The notes below the pieces were generated by a model that ran no database searches, had not been told where the DNA came from, and worked only from the letters and a program-made list of their open reading frames with translations. DNA of 64,000 nt from assembly GCA_035548175.1 (NCBI GenBank), contig DASZTO010000027.1, forward strand, positions 34,718-98,717, given 5' to 3'. Position 1 is the first letter of the stretch. Every line of letters starts with the position of its first letter. This stretch comes from CALCHA01 sp035548175 (GTDB taxonomy: Bacteria; Planctomycetota; Phycisphaerae; WQYP01). Made by a program: the position numbers and the translations under genes. Shown here piece after piece: positions 40,763 through 50,382 of the stretch.

Positions 40763-42928
40763 ATGGAATCGTGGTGGCGCGTACTGCGCGGTGTGAAACC
40801 GTATATGGCGAGCGTGGTGATCTCGATGATCTGCGCGCTGGGGGTGGGGTTGTCGTATGCGTCGGGCGTGGCGGTGATGCTGCCGGTGATGAAGGTGTTT
40901 ATTTCGCAGGAGCACATTCACGGGTGGATTGACCGGACGGCGGCGGAGCAGCGGCTGGACGCGAAGATATGGGATCGTGACGCGACGGTGTCGATCGGGC
41001 GGGAGGAGCTGGTGGTGACGGAGTCGGGGAGCGGGACTCCGGCGGCGCTGCAACTGACGGGGGATCCGAAGTCGAAGTCGTCGTACAAGCTGATATCGAA
41101 GGTGAAGGCGGTGGCGCCGACGACGCAGCCGACGGCGGCGGGGCCGAAGGGGACGCTGGCGGAGCGGGAGTCGTCGGACTGGTTCGACATGGCGCGGATA
41201 CTGGCGACGGCGCCGGCGGGTCAGCCGATCGAGATGGAAGTGACGGACTTGAAGGGGACGTTCCACAAGACGATCACGGTGACGCCGCCGCCGCCATCGT
41301 TTTACATGCCGCCGATATTGTGGCTGGTGCATCTGCTGCCGGAGGATCCGTTTCAGGGGCTGGTGTACACGGTGCTGTTTTTCATCGTGTTGTGTTTCAT
41401 CGGGTCGGCGTTCCGGTATTACCAGCAGTACCTGGGGATGGCGGTGGCAAACCGGGTGGTGATGGACATACGGCGGCGGATGTATGACCGGGTGGTGCAA
41501 TTGCCGGTGTCGTATTTTGCGCGGACGGGCACGTCCGACGCGATGAGCCGGCTTACGCAGGACACGAACACGCTGACGGACGGGGTGTCGATGGCGTTGG
41601 GGAAGGCGGTTCAGGAGCCGATCAAGGCGGTGGCGTGTTTCTTTCTGGCGATTTTCATCAACTGGCAGTTGTGCCTGCTGGTGGTGCTGTCGGTGCCGGT
41701 GCTGGGGATCATTATTCGGAAGTTTTCGAAGCGGATGCGGCGCGCGAGCCGGGGGACGCTGGAGAACTGGTCGCACATGCTGGCGGTGATCAACGAGACG
41801 CTGATCGGGGCGCGGGTGGTGAAGGCGTATTCGGGGGAGGGCTATGAGCGGCGGCGTTTTGCGCGGGTGAACAAGAAGCTGCTGAAGGAGCAGAACCGGC
41901 TGAGCCATTATTCGAGTTTGTCGCGGCCGACGGTGGAGACGCTGGCGGTGATCCTGTCGTCGATACCGATGATGTGGGCGGCGTATCTGGTGTTGCATCA
42001 CCAGGTGGACACGACGAAGTTTTTCACGCTGCTGGCGTGTTTTGTGGCGATGCTGGAGCCGATGCGGAAGTTGTCGGATGTGAACGGGAAGGTGCAGCAG
42101 ACGAATGCGGCGGCGGCGCGGGTGTTCGAAGTGATCGACATGAAGAGCGAGCCGAACTATGACCAGTCGCTGCCGAAGCTGCCGCGGCATCACCGGTCGG
42201 TGGAGTTCCGGGACATCGTGTTTTCGTATCCGGGGCACGAGGAGATCGTGCTGGATCACGTATCGGTGCTGGTGAAGGCGGGGCAGAACGTGGCGGTGGT
42301 GGGGGGAAACGGGAGCGGGAAGACGACGCTTTTGCAGCTTTTGCCGCTGTTGTATGCGCCGACGTCGGGGCAGGTGCTGATCGATGGGATAGACATCACG
42401 ACGGTGTCGCTGCGGTCGCTACGGAAGCAGATTGGACTGGTGACGCAGGACACGCTTTTGTTTGCGGACACGATTTACAACAACATTGCGTATGGGACGA
42501 GGCATGCGACGAGGGAGCAGGTGCTGGACGCGGCGCGGCGGTCGTATGCGGATGAATTCATACGGACGCTGCCGGAGGGATATGAGACGCGGGTGGGCGA
42601 GCATGGGGTGCGGCTGTCGGGCGGGCAGAAGCAGCGGATAGCGATTGCGCGGGCGATCCTGCACGATCCGACGATGCTGATTCTGGACGAGGCGATGAGC
42701 CAGATCGATTCGGACTCGGAGACGAAGATCAGCCTGGCGTTGCGGGAGTTCACGCGGCATCGGACGGTGTTCATGATTGCGCACCGGTTTCAGAGCGTGA
42801 TATCGGCGGACCTGATCGTGGTGCTGGACAAGGGGAAGGTGGCGGGGGTTGGGACGCACAACCAACTGATCGAGACGTGTCTGCCGTATCGGAAGTTGTA
42901 TGAAAATCAGTTCCGGGAGGTAGGATAA
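40763..42928 (+). CDS. MsbA-like ABC exporter (fused permease and ATPase)
   Basis: The 721-residue half-transporter starts at the ATG at 40763 with GAGG upstream. It has six membrane helices and a nucleotide-binding domain with Walker A GGNGSGKTTLL (about 514), the ABC signature VRLSGGQKQRIAIA (about 618), Walker B MLILDEAMS (about 642) and the AHR switch His. Coupling motif and Q-loop (LVTQDTLLFADT) fit MsbA/lipid exporters. A 140-residue polar insertion sits between helix 1 and helix 2, longer than in MsbA. It probably flips a lipid or lipid-linked glycan. It is followed after 29 bp by a lipoprotein gene. Confidence 0.92.
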   Translation: MESWWRVLRGVKPYMASVVISMICALGVGLSYASGVAVMLPVMKVFISQEHIHGWIDRTAAEQRLDAKIWDRDATVSIGREELVVTESGSGTPAALQLTGDPKSKSSYKLISKVKAVAPTTQPTAAGPKGTLAERESSDWFDMARILATAPAGQPIEMEVTDLKGTFHKTITVTPPPPSFYMPPILWLVHLLPEDPFQGLVYTVLFFIVLCFIGSAFRYYQQYLGMAVANRVVMDIRRRMYDRVVQLPVSYFARTGTSDAMSRLTQDTNTLTDGVSMALGKAVQEPIKAVACFFLAIFINWQLCLLVVLSVPVLGIIIRKFSKRMRRASRGTLENWSHMLAVINETLIGARVVKAYSGEGYERRRFARVNKKLLKEQNRLSHYSSLSRPTVETLAVILSSIPMMWAAYLVLHHQVDTTKFFTLLACFVAMLEPMRKLSDVNGKVQQTNAAAARVFEVIDMKSEPNYDQSLPKLPRHHRSVEFRDIVFSYPGHEEIVLDHVSVLVKAGQNVAVVGGNGSGKTTLLQLLPLLYAPTSGQVLIDGIDITTVSLRSLRKQIGLVTQDTLLFADTIYNNIAYGTRHATREQVLDAARRSYADEFIRTLPEGYETRVGEHGVRLSGGQKQRIAIARAILHDPTMLILDEAMSQIDSDSETKISLALREFTRHRTVFMIAHRFQSVISADLIVVLDKGKVAGVGTHNQLIETCLPYRKLYENQFREVG

Positions 42929-42957
42929 CGGGGGAGGGATTTTTGAGGGGCGACGCG

Positions 42958-44010
42958 ATGGAGAGGTTGAATGCGCGGCGGGCGGTGAGAGGGGGCGGGG
43001 TGCTGTTGGTGGCGGCGTGTCTGGGGCAGGGGTCGGAGACGCGTCCGCTGGTGATATCGCCGGCGCCGGAGGCGGTGGGGGTGGTGCATACGGTGGATGA
43101 ATTGAGGGGTCAGGCGGCGCTGGACGTACCGTCGGGGCGGGTGCATCTGGGCGTGGAGGCGGCGACGGTTCCGGCGAACAGCGCGGTGATGGTGTATGCG
43201 TTGTTTGATTTTATGAAGGCGGTGGAGGCGAAAGGCGGTGAGGGAAGCGAAGCGCTGGGGCCGCTCACGATTCGGGTGGTGAGCGCGCAGATGGCGGAGG
43301 GGCTAGCCCGGGTGGGGCTGATGCGAGTGACGGAGTCGCCGGCGCCGGCGTTTTTCACGGCGGGGCCGCTGGTGGGGCCGCCGGGCGATTACGAGATTGA
43401 GGTGTGCTCGGAGGGGATGGTGATCGCGTCGGCGAAAGTGAAGGCGGTGGAGAAGGAGTCGGAGCGTTGGTGCCAGCTTGGGCAGATGGATTGGACGGGG
43501 AAGGCGCAGGTAACGCCGTTCAAATTGAATCTTGAGCCGGGGCTGCCGATGGTGAGTCCGGTTATGCGGGCTGCGCCGGAGGGGGAATTGCCGACATCCG
43601 CGGGGCCGACGAAGGAGAGCGGGGACTTTCACCTGGCGGCGTCGGGGCGGACGATCACGGTGGCGTCGTGGCCGGGGGATTTTGTTCCGCCGCAGTATGA
43701 GGTGCTGGTGCGGTGTTTTGTGAATGGGGAGCGATTTCAGCCGCCGATACCGACGGAGTGGAAAGGGATTGCGGCGAGTTTTGGGGTGAAGCATCTGAAT
43801 GGGCCGTATCAGATGGAGCTGCGTGTGACGCCGGAGGAGCTTGGGGCGAAGGAAACGGACAAGCTGGAGGTGCAGTTTTTATTTTGTCCGAACGGGGTGC
43901 GGAGCGTGGGGAGGGGATTTCACGTGGGGCTGGCGGTGGGGACACGGATGTTGTTGAGCAATCGCGTGGCGATACCGTGGTACAAGGATGCGACGGCGCC
44001 TGAGCCATGA
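42958..44010 (+). CDS. hypothetical lipoprotein
   Basis: The ATG at 42958 follows GAGGGG. The 350-residue product has a basic start (MERLNARRAVRGG), a short hydrophobic stretch and a lipobox, LLVAACLG. The rest is beta-rich, with residues ALDVPSGRVHLGVEAATVPA, PGDYEIEVCSEGMVIASAKV and PYQMELRVTPEELGAKETDK. No family is recognised. It follows the ABC exporter within 29 bp and may work with it at the envelope. Confidence 0.6.
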   Translation: MERLNARRAVRGGGVLLVAACLGQGSETRPLVISPAPEAVGVVHTVDELRGQAALDVPSGRVHLGVEAATVPANSAVMVYALFDFMKAVEAKGGEGSEALGPLTIRVVSAQMAEGLARVGLMRVTESPAPAFFTAGPLVGPPGDYEIEVCSEGMVIASAKVKAVEKESERWCQLGQMDWTGKAQVTPFKLNLEPGLPMVSPVMRAAPEGELPTSAGPTKESGDFHLAASGRTITVASWPGDFVPPQYEVLVRCFVNGERFQPPIPTEWKGIAASFGVKHLNGPYQMELRVTPEELGAKETDKLEVQFLFCPNGVRSVGRGFHVGLAVGTRMLLSNRVAIPWYKDATAPEP

Positions 44011-44117
44011 AGCGGGGGGCGTGAAAATTCTTGACGGGGACAGCTTTGCATTGTAAAGTGATTATTGTGTGAAAGCGTGCCGGTGTTCCGGCGGCGTGGG
44101 TCGATGCGGAGCAGACC

Positions 44118-44744
44118 ATGGAATTGCGCGAAGCGATGGCGCAGATCGCGGAGATTCGCCAGCAGATGGCGCGGGGGCATGTGTTCCGGGGGTATCGATC
44201 GGCGACGACGGCGTTTTCCGGGGCGGTTGCGCTGGCGACGGCGGCGCTGCAACGGGGGTTGGTTGCGGACCCGGGGCGGAACGTGTCGTGGTTTTTGCTG
44301 ATGTGGGTGGGGGCGGCGGCGGTGTCGCTGGCGGCGGTGGCGGTGGAGATGGTGGTGCGTGTGCGGCGGTCGGCATCGGGGGTGCAGAAGCAGTTGACGA
44401 TGCTGGCGGTGGAGCAGTTTGTGCCGTCGGTGGCGGCGGGCGGGGTGTTGACGTATGCGGTGTATGGTTTTGCGCGGGAGGCGGGGTGGATGCTGCCGGC
44501 GTTGTGGATGACGCTTTTTTCGCTGGGGGTATTTGCGTCGAGCCGGTTGTTGCCGCGGGCGGTGTTTGGGGTTGCGGGGTTTTATCTGATTGCGGGTCTG
44601 ACGACGTTTGTGATATCGGCGCCGCGTGGGGGTGTGGCGGGCGCGTGGGCATTTTCGCCGTGGGTGATGGGGGGCGTGTTTGGGGCGGGGCAATTTGCGA
44701 CGGCGGGGATTTTGTATTGGAAACTGGAGCGCGGGCATGAGTGA
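44118..44744 (+). CDS. hypothetical multi-pass membrane protein
   Basis: The 208-residue protein has an N-terminal soluble helix (MELREAMAQIAEIRQQMARG) and five or six hydrophobic segments, including FLLMWVGAAAVSLAAVAVEM and LPALWMTLFSLGVFASSRLL. No conserved active residues are recognised. Its 3' end overlaps the downstream winged-helix gene by 8 bp, a pairing in which the regulator probably controls the membrane partner. The start at 44118 has no strong ribosome site. Confidence 0.6.
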   Translation: MELREAMAQIAEIRQQMARGHVFRGYRSATTAFSGAVALATAALQRGLVADPGRNVSWFLLMWVGAAAVSLAAVAVEMVVRVRRSASGVQKQLTMLAVEQFVPSVAAGGVLTYAVYGFAREAGWMLPALWMTLFSLGVFASSRLLPRAVFGVAGFYLIAGLTTFVISAPRGGVAGAWAFSPWVMGGVFGAGQFATAGILYWKLERGHE

Positions 44745-45102
44745 CAAGAGCGAAGGCCGGTTTGCGTATGAGGGCATTGACCGGGTGATCCACGAAAAGG
44801 CGCGGTTGAGCATTGTGGCGTCGCTGGCGGCGCATCCGGAGGGGCTGGTGTTCAACGATCTGAAGGATTTGTGCGCGTTGACGGACGGGAATTTAAGCCG
44901 GCACCTGGCGGTGCTGCAGGAGGCGGGGGTGGTGAAGGTGGAGAAGAGTTTTCAGGGGAACCGGCCGCAGACGTGGTGCAAGCTGACAGCGGCGGGCCGG
45001 AGGCGTTTTGGCGAGTATGTGAGCGAGCTGGAGCGGGTGGTGGCGGATGCGGCGCGTCGCGCGAAGAGCGCGGCGGGTTCGGAGCGGCTGGGGATGGCGT
45101 GA
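44737..45102 (+). CDS. winged-helix transcriptional regulator (ArsR/MarR-like, HTH_34)
   Basis: The ATG at 44737 lies inside the 3' end of the previous gene. The 121-residue protein reads YEGIDRVIHEKARLSIVASL, NDLKDLCALTDGNLSRHLAV, LQEAGVVKVEKSFQGNRPQT and KLTAAGRRRFGEYVSELE. This is the HTH_34 winged helix, with a recognition helix TDGNLSRHLAVLQ and a wing containing R-P-Q-T. It has no metal or sensor domain, so it may be constitutive or respond to protein partners. Confidence 0.85.
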   Translation: MSDKSEGRFAYEGIDRVIHEKARLSIVASLAAHPEGLVFNDLKDLCALTDGNLSRHLAVLQEAGVVKVEKSFQGNRPQTWCKLTAAGRRRFGEYVSELERVVADAARRAKSAAGSERLGMA

Positions 45103-45202
45103 GGGTTCGGTGTTTTTGATAGTTAGCGGGAGTGGCAAAATCCGATGATACTGACGCGCTCGTACTTTGTAGTAGAAAGTTCATTGCGATAGGAAGTCTA
45201 AG

Positions 45203-46204
45203 ATGCGGATCGTGCTGGCGGAAGCGATGGGGATGTGTTTCGGCGTGCGGGACGCGCTGGCGGCGATGCGGGGAGTGGAGCGGCCGGTGGCGGTGACGGT
45301 GATGGGGGAACTGGTGCACAATCCGGCGGTGAACCGGGAGGTGGCCGGGCGGGGATTCCGGGTGATGGCGAGCGCGGAGGGGCCGCTGCCGGCGACGGCG
45401 GAGGCGCTGATCACCGCGCACGGGATCAGCGATGCGGTGCGGGGGAGGCTGGCGGGGGCGGGGATTCGGACGATCGACACGACGTGTCCCCTGGTGCGGC
45501 GTGCGCATGCGGCGGCACAGCGGTTGGTGGGCGAGGGGCGATTTCTGATCGTGCTGGGGAAGCGGGGGCATGTGGAGGTGCAGGGGCTGATCGGCGATGT
45601 TTCACCGGAGGGGTGTGCGGTGGTGGAGCACGGCGGGGAGGTGCGGCGGTGGCCGGAGGGGCGTCTGGGGGTGATTGCGCAGACGACGTTTGTGGAGAGG
45701 GAGGCGCGGGAGATCGTGGAGCGGATCAGGGAGCTGAATTGCGGGGCCGACGTGGCGTTTGTCAATACGATCTGCGCGCCGACGCGCGAACGGCAGACGG
45801 CGCTGGCGCGGCTGGTCGAGCAGATCGATGTGCTGGTGGTGGTGGGGGGGCGGCGGTCGAACAACACGCGGCAACTGGTGCAGGCGGGGATTTCGGCGGG
45901 GGTGCGGGTGCTGCACATCGAATCGGCGACGGAGCTGCGTACGGAGGCATTCGTGGCGGAGGACGTTGTGGGGGTGACGGCGGGCACGAGCACGCTGGAT
46001 GAGACGGTGGGGGAGGTGGTATCGGTGCTGCGGTCATTCTGCGGCAACGGGGTGGATGGCGAGCGAGCGGTTTTGAAGGCAAGCGCGAAGGCGGTGCGAC
46101 TGGCTGAGAGCTCCGAAGATGTTCGGCGCGGCGACGCGGAGGGAACGGCGGGCGCGGAGAGCAATTCGAACGACGGTTTAAAGAGGCGGGAGATAGTAAT
46201 GTGA
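45203..46204 (+). CDS. ispH: 4-hydroxy-3-methylbut-2-enyl diphosphate reductase
   Basis: All IspH ligands are present: cluster Cys at 12 (GMCFGV), 95 (DTTCPLV) and 191 (NTICAPT). The substrate His residues are at 39 (ELVHNP), 73 (TAHGIS) and 123 (RGHVEVQG), with Glu125. The SNN triad is at 219-221, with TAGTSTLDET near the end. It catalyses the last step of the MEP isoprenoid pathway, giving IPP and DMAPP. The C-terminal 55 residues are an unmatched polar tail. It is followed directly by dgkA with overlapping stop and start codons. Confidence 0.93.
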   Translation: MRIVLAEAMGMCFGVRDALAAMRGVERPVAVTVMGELVHNPAVNREVAGRGFRVMASAEGPLPATAEALITAHGISDAVRGRLAGAGIRTIDTTCPLVRRAHAAAQRLVGEGRFLIVLGKRGHVEVQGLIGDVSPEGCAVVEHGGEVRRWPEGRLGVIAQTTFVEREAREIVERIRELNCGADVAFVNTICAPTRERQTALARLVEQIDVLVVVGGRRSNNTRQLVQAGISAGVRVLHIESATELRTEAFVAEDVVGVTAGTSTLDETVGEVVSVLRSFCGNGVDGERAVLKASAKAVRLAESSEDVRRGDAEGTAGAESNSNDGLKRREIVM

Positions 46205-46668
46205 AAGCCAGGAATGATTGTGATACGGTGAGAACACGTCGATGTTTCGAGGAAGGTATGCTTGGACGGTGTGGGCTCTGGTTGGGCGGATTCGTTCGGT
46301 CGCGCGGGCGGAGCCTGGCGTGCGCGGGGAGCGGGTTGCGGTTCATGGTGCGATCGCAGGGCAATGCGCGGTGTCATGCGGCGGCGACGGCTGGAGCGGT
46401 GGTACTTGGGGCGATGGCGCAACTGTCGGCGGCGCAATGGTGCTGGATCATCGGAGCGATTGGGGCCGTGTGGTGCGCGGAAGCGATGAACACCGCGCTC
46501 GAGCTGCTGTGTGATTATGCGTGTGTTCCGCCGGCGCGCCACGAGTTGATTCGCCACGCCAAGGATGTCGCCGCCGGCGCGGTGCTGTGCGCTGCACTTA
46601 CGTCGGCGAGCGTGGGCGCGTGCGTGCTGGGGCCGGCGGTTATTGGCCTTTGCCGAAGAGTTCTTTGA
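46201..46668 (+). CDS. diacylglycerol/undecaprenol kinase (DgkA family)
   Basis: The core reads WCAEAMNTALELLCDYAC and ELIRHAKDVAAGAVLCAAL. This is the DgkA signature, with an E-x-x-N-T-A helix and K-D-x-A-A-G-A-V-L. It phosphorylates diacylglycerol or undecaprenol at the membrane. The GTG at 46201 overlaps the ispH stop and gives 155 residues. An ATG at 46258 with AGGAAGG upstream would give a length closer to the family norm. Its 3' end overlaps the convergent sugar-transferase gene by 29 bp. A link with undecaprenyl-phosphate supply for exopolysaccharide is possible. Confidence 0.8.
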   Translation: MKARNDCDTVRTRRCFEEGMLGRCGLWLGGFVRSRGRSLACAGSGLRFMVRSQGNARCHAAATAGAVVLGAMAQLSAAQWCWIIGAIGAVWCAEAMNTALELLCDYACVPPARHELIRHAKDVAAGAVLCAALTSASVGACVLGPAVIGLCRRVL

Positions 46669-47797
46669 TGGTGAGGAGGAGGATTTTGAGGTCGAGGGTC
46701 ATGGAGCGGCGTTCGACGTATTGGGTGTCGTACATGATCCATTCCTGGAAATCGGCGGCGCCGCGCTGGCGGGAGCGTGAGACCTGCCAGAGGCCGGTGA
46801 TGCCGGGTTTCACCGAGAGGCGCGCCTCGCGCCATGGGGGGCAGAGCTGGTTTTCGTTGAAGGGGGAGGGCCGCGGACCGACGACGGACATCTGGCCCGC
46901 GAGGACGTTGAAGAACTGGGGGAGTTCATCGATGTTGGTTTTGCGGAGGAAGTGGCCGATGGGGGTGATGCGGGGGTCGTAGGCGAGTTTGAACTGTGGG
47001 CCATCGACTTCGTTTTGCTGGCGGAGTTTGGCCTGGAGCTCGTGAGCGTTGCGGACCATGGTGCGGAACTTGACGCATCCGAAGGGGCGTCCGTGAAGGC
47101 CTTCGCGCTTGTGGGAGAAGAAGATCGGTCCGCGGTCATAGGCTTTGATGATGAGGGCGACGACGGCGCAGATGGGGAGGGTGATCAGGAGGGCGAAGAG
47201 GGCGAAGGCGATGTCGAAGAGGCGTTTGGCGAGGTGATAGATGGGCCGGGGACGCGCGGGAGGTCCGACGAAGTAGGCGGCGGAAGCGGGATCCGCGGGG
47301 AAGCGGAGGACCGCTTTGGGGCTGGAGCGGATGAGGGCGCGGGCGGAATGCCAGGGGTGTCCGGGGAGGGGGGTGGGGATATCGCGGAAGGGGCCGTCGA
47401 TTTTCCAGACGGCGGCGAGGAATGTGGCGCGTCGAGGAGCGGCGTGTTTTTGGGGGAAGTGACGTGCGATGCCGAGGATGCGTCCGCCGCCGTTGGCGTC
47501 GAGCTTGAGATGTTCGCGGTAGGCGGCGGGTTGGCGCTGGGCGGTGAGGAGAAGGGCGCCGGCGCGTGTGGAGCGGAGGGCGGAGAGGGCATAGAGGAGG
47601 GTGTCGAGGGGCACGGGTTGCGGCAGATGGAGTGCGTAGCGAGGGGGAGCGGCGGGGGCAGACGGGTCGCCATCGGCGATGCGCAGGACGCAGGGGAAAC
47701 CGGCGCGTTCGAGGGCGGCCACGAGTTCCGCGGCGCCGTCAGCCGCATCCGCGCGGCGGCCGCTGGCGGAAGGAAGATGGCGGGAGAGGGCGGTCAT
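46640..47797 (-). CDS. bacterial sugar transferase with a novel N-terminal domain
   Basis: The 385-residue protein has an unmatched N-terminal region (1-180) and one membrane helix (IYHLAKRLFDIAFALFALLI, about 190). The catalytic domain of the PF02397 type follows: KREGLHGRPFGCVKFRTMV, RKTNIDELPQFFNVLAGQMS, VVGPRPSPF and LTGLWQVSR-like KPGITGLWQVS. It would transfer a sugar phosphate to a polyprenyl carrier. The family usually has four extra helices or none, and here only one is seen. It is the second such enzyme in the window. It lies 50 bp downstream of the BY-kinase gene. Confidence 0.88.
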   Translation of the reverse strand: MTALSRHLPSASGRRADAADGAAELVAALERAGFPCVLRIADGDPSAPAAPPRYALHLPQPVPLDTLLYALSALRSTRAGALLLTAQRQPAAYREHLKLDANGGGRILGIARHFPQKHAAPRRATFLAAVWKIDGPFRDIPTPLPGHPWHSARALIRSSPKAVLRFPADPASAAYFVGPPARPRPIYHLAKRLFDIAFALFALLITLPICAVVALIIKAYDRGPIFFSHKREGLHGRPFGCVKFRTMVRNAHELQAKLRQQNEVDGPQFKLAYDPRITPIGHFLRKTNIDELPQFFNVLAGQMSVVGPRPSPFNENQLCPPWREARLSVKPGITGLWQVSRSRQRGAADFQEWIMYDTQYVERRSMTLDLKILLLTIKELFGKGQ

Positions 47798-47847
47798 GGG
47801 TGCCTGGGTTCCTCGGGGGTGGGCGCGGCAGGGCCGGGGGGCGGCGA

Positions 47848-50136
47848 TCAGCCTTTGTCGGAGGGTTCGATGACACCGACGTCGGCGGCGACTTCGGCGG
47901 CGGCGGCCTCGACGGTGGTGGGCGTGTGGCCGCCGTCGGCCTCGACGGTGTCGTCGGCGGCATCGCTGGCGTAGGAGAACTTGTACTTGTAGTAGCTTTG
48001 GCGATGGGCGACGCCGTTGATGATGATCTTGGGCGTTTTGCCGGTGATGCGGGAGATGGCGTCGAGGGTTTGATTGACCTCCTTGGGGCTGGAGACCTGC
48101 ATGCGGACGACGCAGAGGACTTCGTCGCAGGAGCGGGCGATGAGGCGGGCGTCGGCGACGACAAGGGCCGGCGGCGTGTCGACGATGATGACGTCGAAGT
48201 TGTCCTGGAGGAGGTTGAGGGATTCGTGGAATTCGCGGCGTTGGAGGAGTTCGACGGGATTGCGATCGAGTTTGGAGCCCGCGCCCAAGACGCGGAGGTT
48301 GGGGAGCAGCTCGATGGGCCGGACCAGTTCGGGGGGCTGGCTCTGGAGGAGTTCGGCGAGCCCGGGTCGGAAGCCGACGTCGTACATGCTGGTGAGGTCG
48401 CGTTTGCGGAGGTCGGCGTCGATGAGGAGGACGTCGAGGCCGGACTTGGCGAGGGAGACGGCGAGCTGGGAGGAGATGGAGGTTTTGCCGTTGGCGGGGG
48501 TGGGCGAGGTAACCATCATGATCTTGCGTTTGGTGCGGCCCGGGGGGAGGAGGTTGGCGTGGAGGAGGCGCATTTCCTCGCCGAGGATTTTGCGGTTCAT
48601 GCGTCCATGGAGTCCGCGGACGGACTGTCCGGCATCGGAGACGGTGCCGACGACGAGGGGCTGGAAGGCTTCCGGGAGGTCGTCGGGATGTTCGAGGCGG
48701 TTGCGGAGTTTCATGAGAATGAGCATGACGCCGACGCCCAGGAGAAGTCCGGCGCCGTTGGCGGCGGCCGAATATTTGACGCGGCCATCAACGGCGGGCG
48801 TCTTGGGCTCCACGGTCTGGGCTTCCCGGGTGACGCGTCCGGGGGCGAGGAGCTGATTCTGGATTTCCTCGATGCGTGCGGAGTAGCGTTTCTGGGCGTC
48901 TTTGGCGTCGGTGATGTGCTCGCGGAGGGCGGCGATGGGCTGGGCCTTGTTGCCCAAGTCGCGGGCGATTTTTTCCTGGTCGGCGACGTGCTTGTTGAGG
49001 GCGTCGATCTGGGCATCGACCGCATCGAGCTCCGCCTGGTAGTCCTTCATTTTTTTGTCGCGGTCGACGGATTGGGAGGCTTCATAAGTGACCCAGGCGG
49101 TGTTGAGGATTTCGGTGCGGCGTGCGGCGACCTTGGCGTCGAGGTCCTTGATCTGCTGCGCGATGGCTTTGCGATCGCGCTGTTCGGGGGTGGCATGGTT
49201 GGTCGTGGCGAGTTCGTTGTCCTTCACGACCAGTTGCATGCGCTGCTTCATCCAATCCTGGATTTGCGGATCGGCGTCTGTGTTGATGCTGGATTTGTAA
49301 TCCTTCTCGGAGACATCCTTGCGATCTTTGAGGGCGTCGACCTGCGACTGGAGGTTGAGGCGATCGTTCTGGAGCTTGTCGACGGTCTGCTTGGCGTTGG
49401 AGATGACTTCACCGAGGACCTTGCGGTCTTCATCGGACCAGGCGCCGCCGGAATCTTCGAGGAGGGCGTTGAGCTGCTGCTGGGTGTCCTGGATGTCTTT
49501 CTGGGTTTGGGCTTCGAGGCCGCGGACGATCTGGAGGTTCTGATCGACGTTTTTGTCTTCGGCGTCTTTGCGGAGGAAGAAGTAGGCGTCGATGACGGAA
49601 TCGACGATGGCGGTGGCGGCCTGGGCATCTTCATGGGCCATGGAGACGGTGATGTCTTCGGTGCCGCCGGGCGCGGCGGTGATGACAAGGTGGTCCTGGA
49701 GGTAACGGACCTGGTCGGGGAGATCGCGGAACCAGTCGAACTTTTTGAGGCGGACATCCTCGGTGGCGCGCTGGAGGATGTAGGGGTTTTTCATGAGTTC
49801 GGCCTGGGTGCGGAGGTATTCGGTGTAGAAGGGGCTGGGGCCTTCTTCGCCGCTGACGGGGTTCTGGCGAGTGGGCAGGACGTTGACGGAGCCGGTGGCG
49901 ACGTACTTGGGCTTGACGTGCTGGAAGATGAGGATGGTGGAGGGGATGGCGACGACGGCCCAGAGGAGGAGGACGACCCACCAATAGCGCTTGATGGCCA
50001 TGCCGAAGTGATGGGAGCCGCGCGGCGCGTCGGTGGGGTGGCTGGCGCCTTCCATGCCGATGTAGCCGGGGGAGCCGGCGTTCCACTGGGGCAATTGTTG
50101 CGTTTCGATGCGGGAAACGATGGATTGCGTATTCAT
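47848..50136 (-). CDS. Wzz/BY-kinase exopolysaccharide chain-length and tyrosine autokinase protein
   Basis: The ATG at 50136 follows GAGG. The 762-residue protein has a first membrane helix at about 40-60 (YWWVVLLLWAVVAIPSTILI), a large periplasmic coiled coil and a second membrane helix near 460-480. A cytosolic P-loop kinase follows, with Walker A SPTPANGKTSI (about 540-550), Walker A' VLLIDADLRKRD and Walker B DVIIVDTPPA. A Tyr-rich C-terminal cluster YYKYKFSY lies near 712-720. This is the fused Wzc type, which controls polymer length through cycles of tyrosine phosphorylation. It is transcribed with the sugar transferase gene. Confidence 0.93.
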   Translation of the reverse strand: MNTQSIVSRIETQQLPQWNAGSPGYIGMEGASHPTDAPRGSHHFGMAIKRYWWVVLLLWAVVAIPSTILIFQHVKPKYVATGSVNVLPTRQNPVSGEEGPSPFYTEYLRTQAELMKNPYILQRATEDVRLKKFDWFRDLPDQVRYLQDHLVITAAPGGTEDITVSMAHEDAQAATAIVDSVIDAYFFLRKDAEDKNVDQNLQIVRGLEAQTQKDIQDTQQQLNALLEDSGGAWSDEDRKVLGEVISNAKQTVDKLQNDRLNLQSQVDALKDRKDVSEKDYKSSINTDADPQIQDWMKQRMQLVVKDNELATTNHATPEQRDRKAIAQQIKDLDAKVAARRTEILNTAWVTYEASQSVDRDKKMKDYQAELDAVDAQIDALNKHVADQEKIARDLGNKAQPIAALREHITDAKDAQKRYSARIEEIQNQLLAPGRVTREAQTVEPKTPAVDGRVKYSAAANGAGLLLGVGVMLILMKLRNRLEHPDDLPEAFQPLVVGTVSDAGQSVRGLHGRMNRKILGEEMRLLHANLLPPGRTKRKIMMVTSPTPANGKTSISSQLAVSLAKSGLDVLLIDADLRKRDLTSMYDVGFRPGLAELLQSQPPELVRPIELLPNLRVLGAGSKLDRNPVELLQRREFHESLNLLQDNFDVIIVDTPPALVVADARLIARSCDEVLCVVRMQVSSPKEVNQTLDAISRITGKTPKIIINGVAHRQSYYKYKFSYASDAADDTVEADGGHTPTTVEAAAAEVAADVGVIEPSDKG

Positions 50137-50330
50137 GAACGCCTCGTCGCGCGGAAAGTCTGGGAACGTGGGACCTGTGCGGTCATTCCAGATACGGTTG
50201 CCGGCCATGGATAGATGGCTGCGGGCAGGGGGTGTTAGAGGCATCGGCAGGTTTGGGTACCGGACATGAAGAGGGACGCGGGGGAAAGGGGCGGACGCCG
50301 GGCGGGAAAGGGGGCTGCCCATAAAAGAAG

Positions 50331-50354
50331 CCGGGACGCGCGTGGGCGTCCCGG
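50331..50354 (-). terminator. intrinsic terminator after the sugar-nucleotide transferase gene
   Basis: CCGGGACGC (50331-50339) pairs with GCGTCCCGG (50346-50354). Read on the minus strand, the hairpin is followed by TTCTTTTAT. It stands 29 bp beyond the stop at 50383 and would end that transcript before the BY-kinase promoter region. Confidence 0.65.
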
Positions 50355-50382
50355 TTGCGCCAGGAAGATTGGTGGGAAAAGG

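Noticed and set aside
47566..50214. Plus-strand open frame of 882 codons, rich in Val/Glu/Asp/Gly
   Set aside because: It is the antisense of the BY-kinase and sugar-transferase genes. The composition is that of complementary GC-rich codons and no domain is seen.
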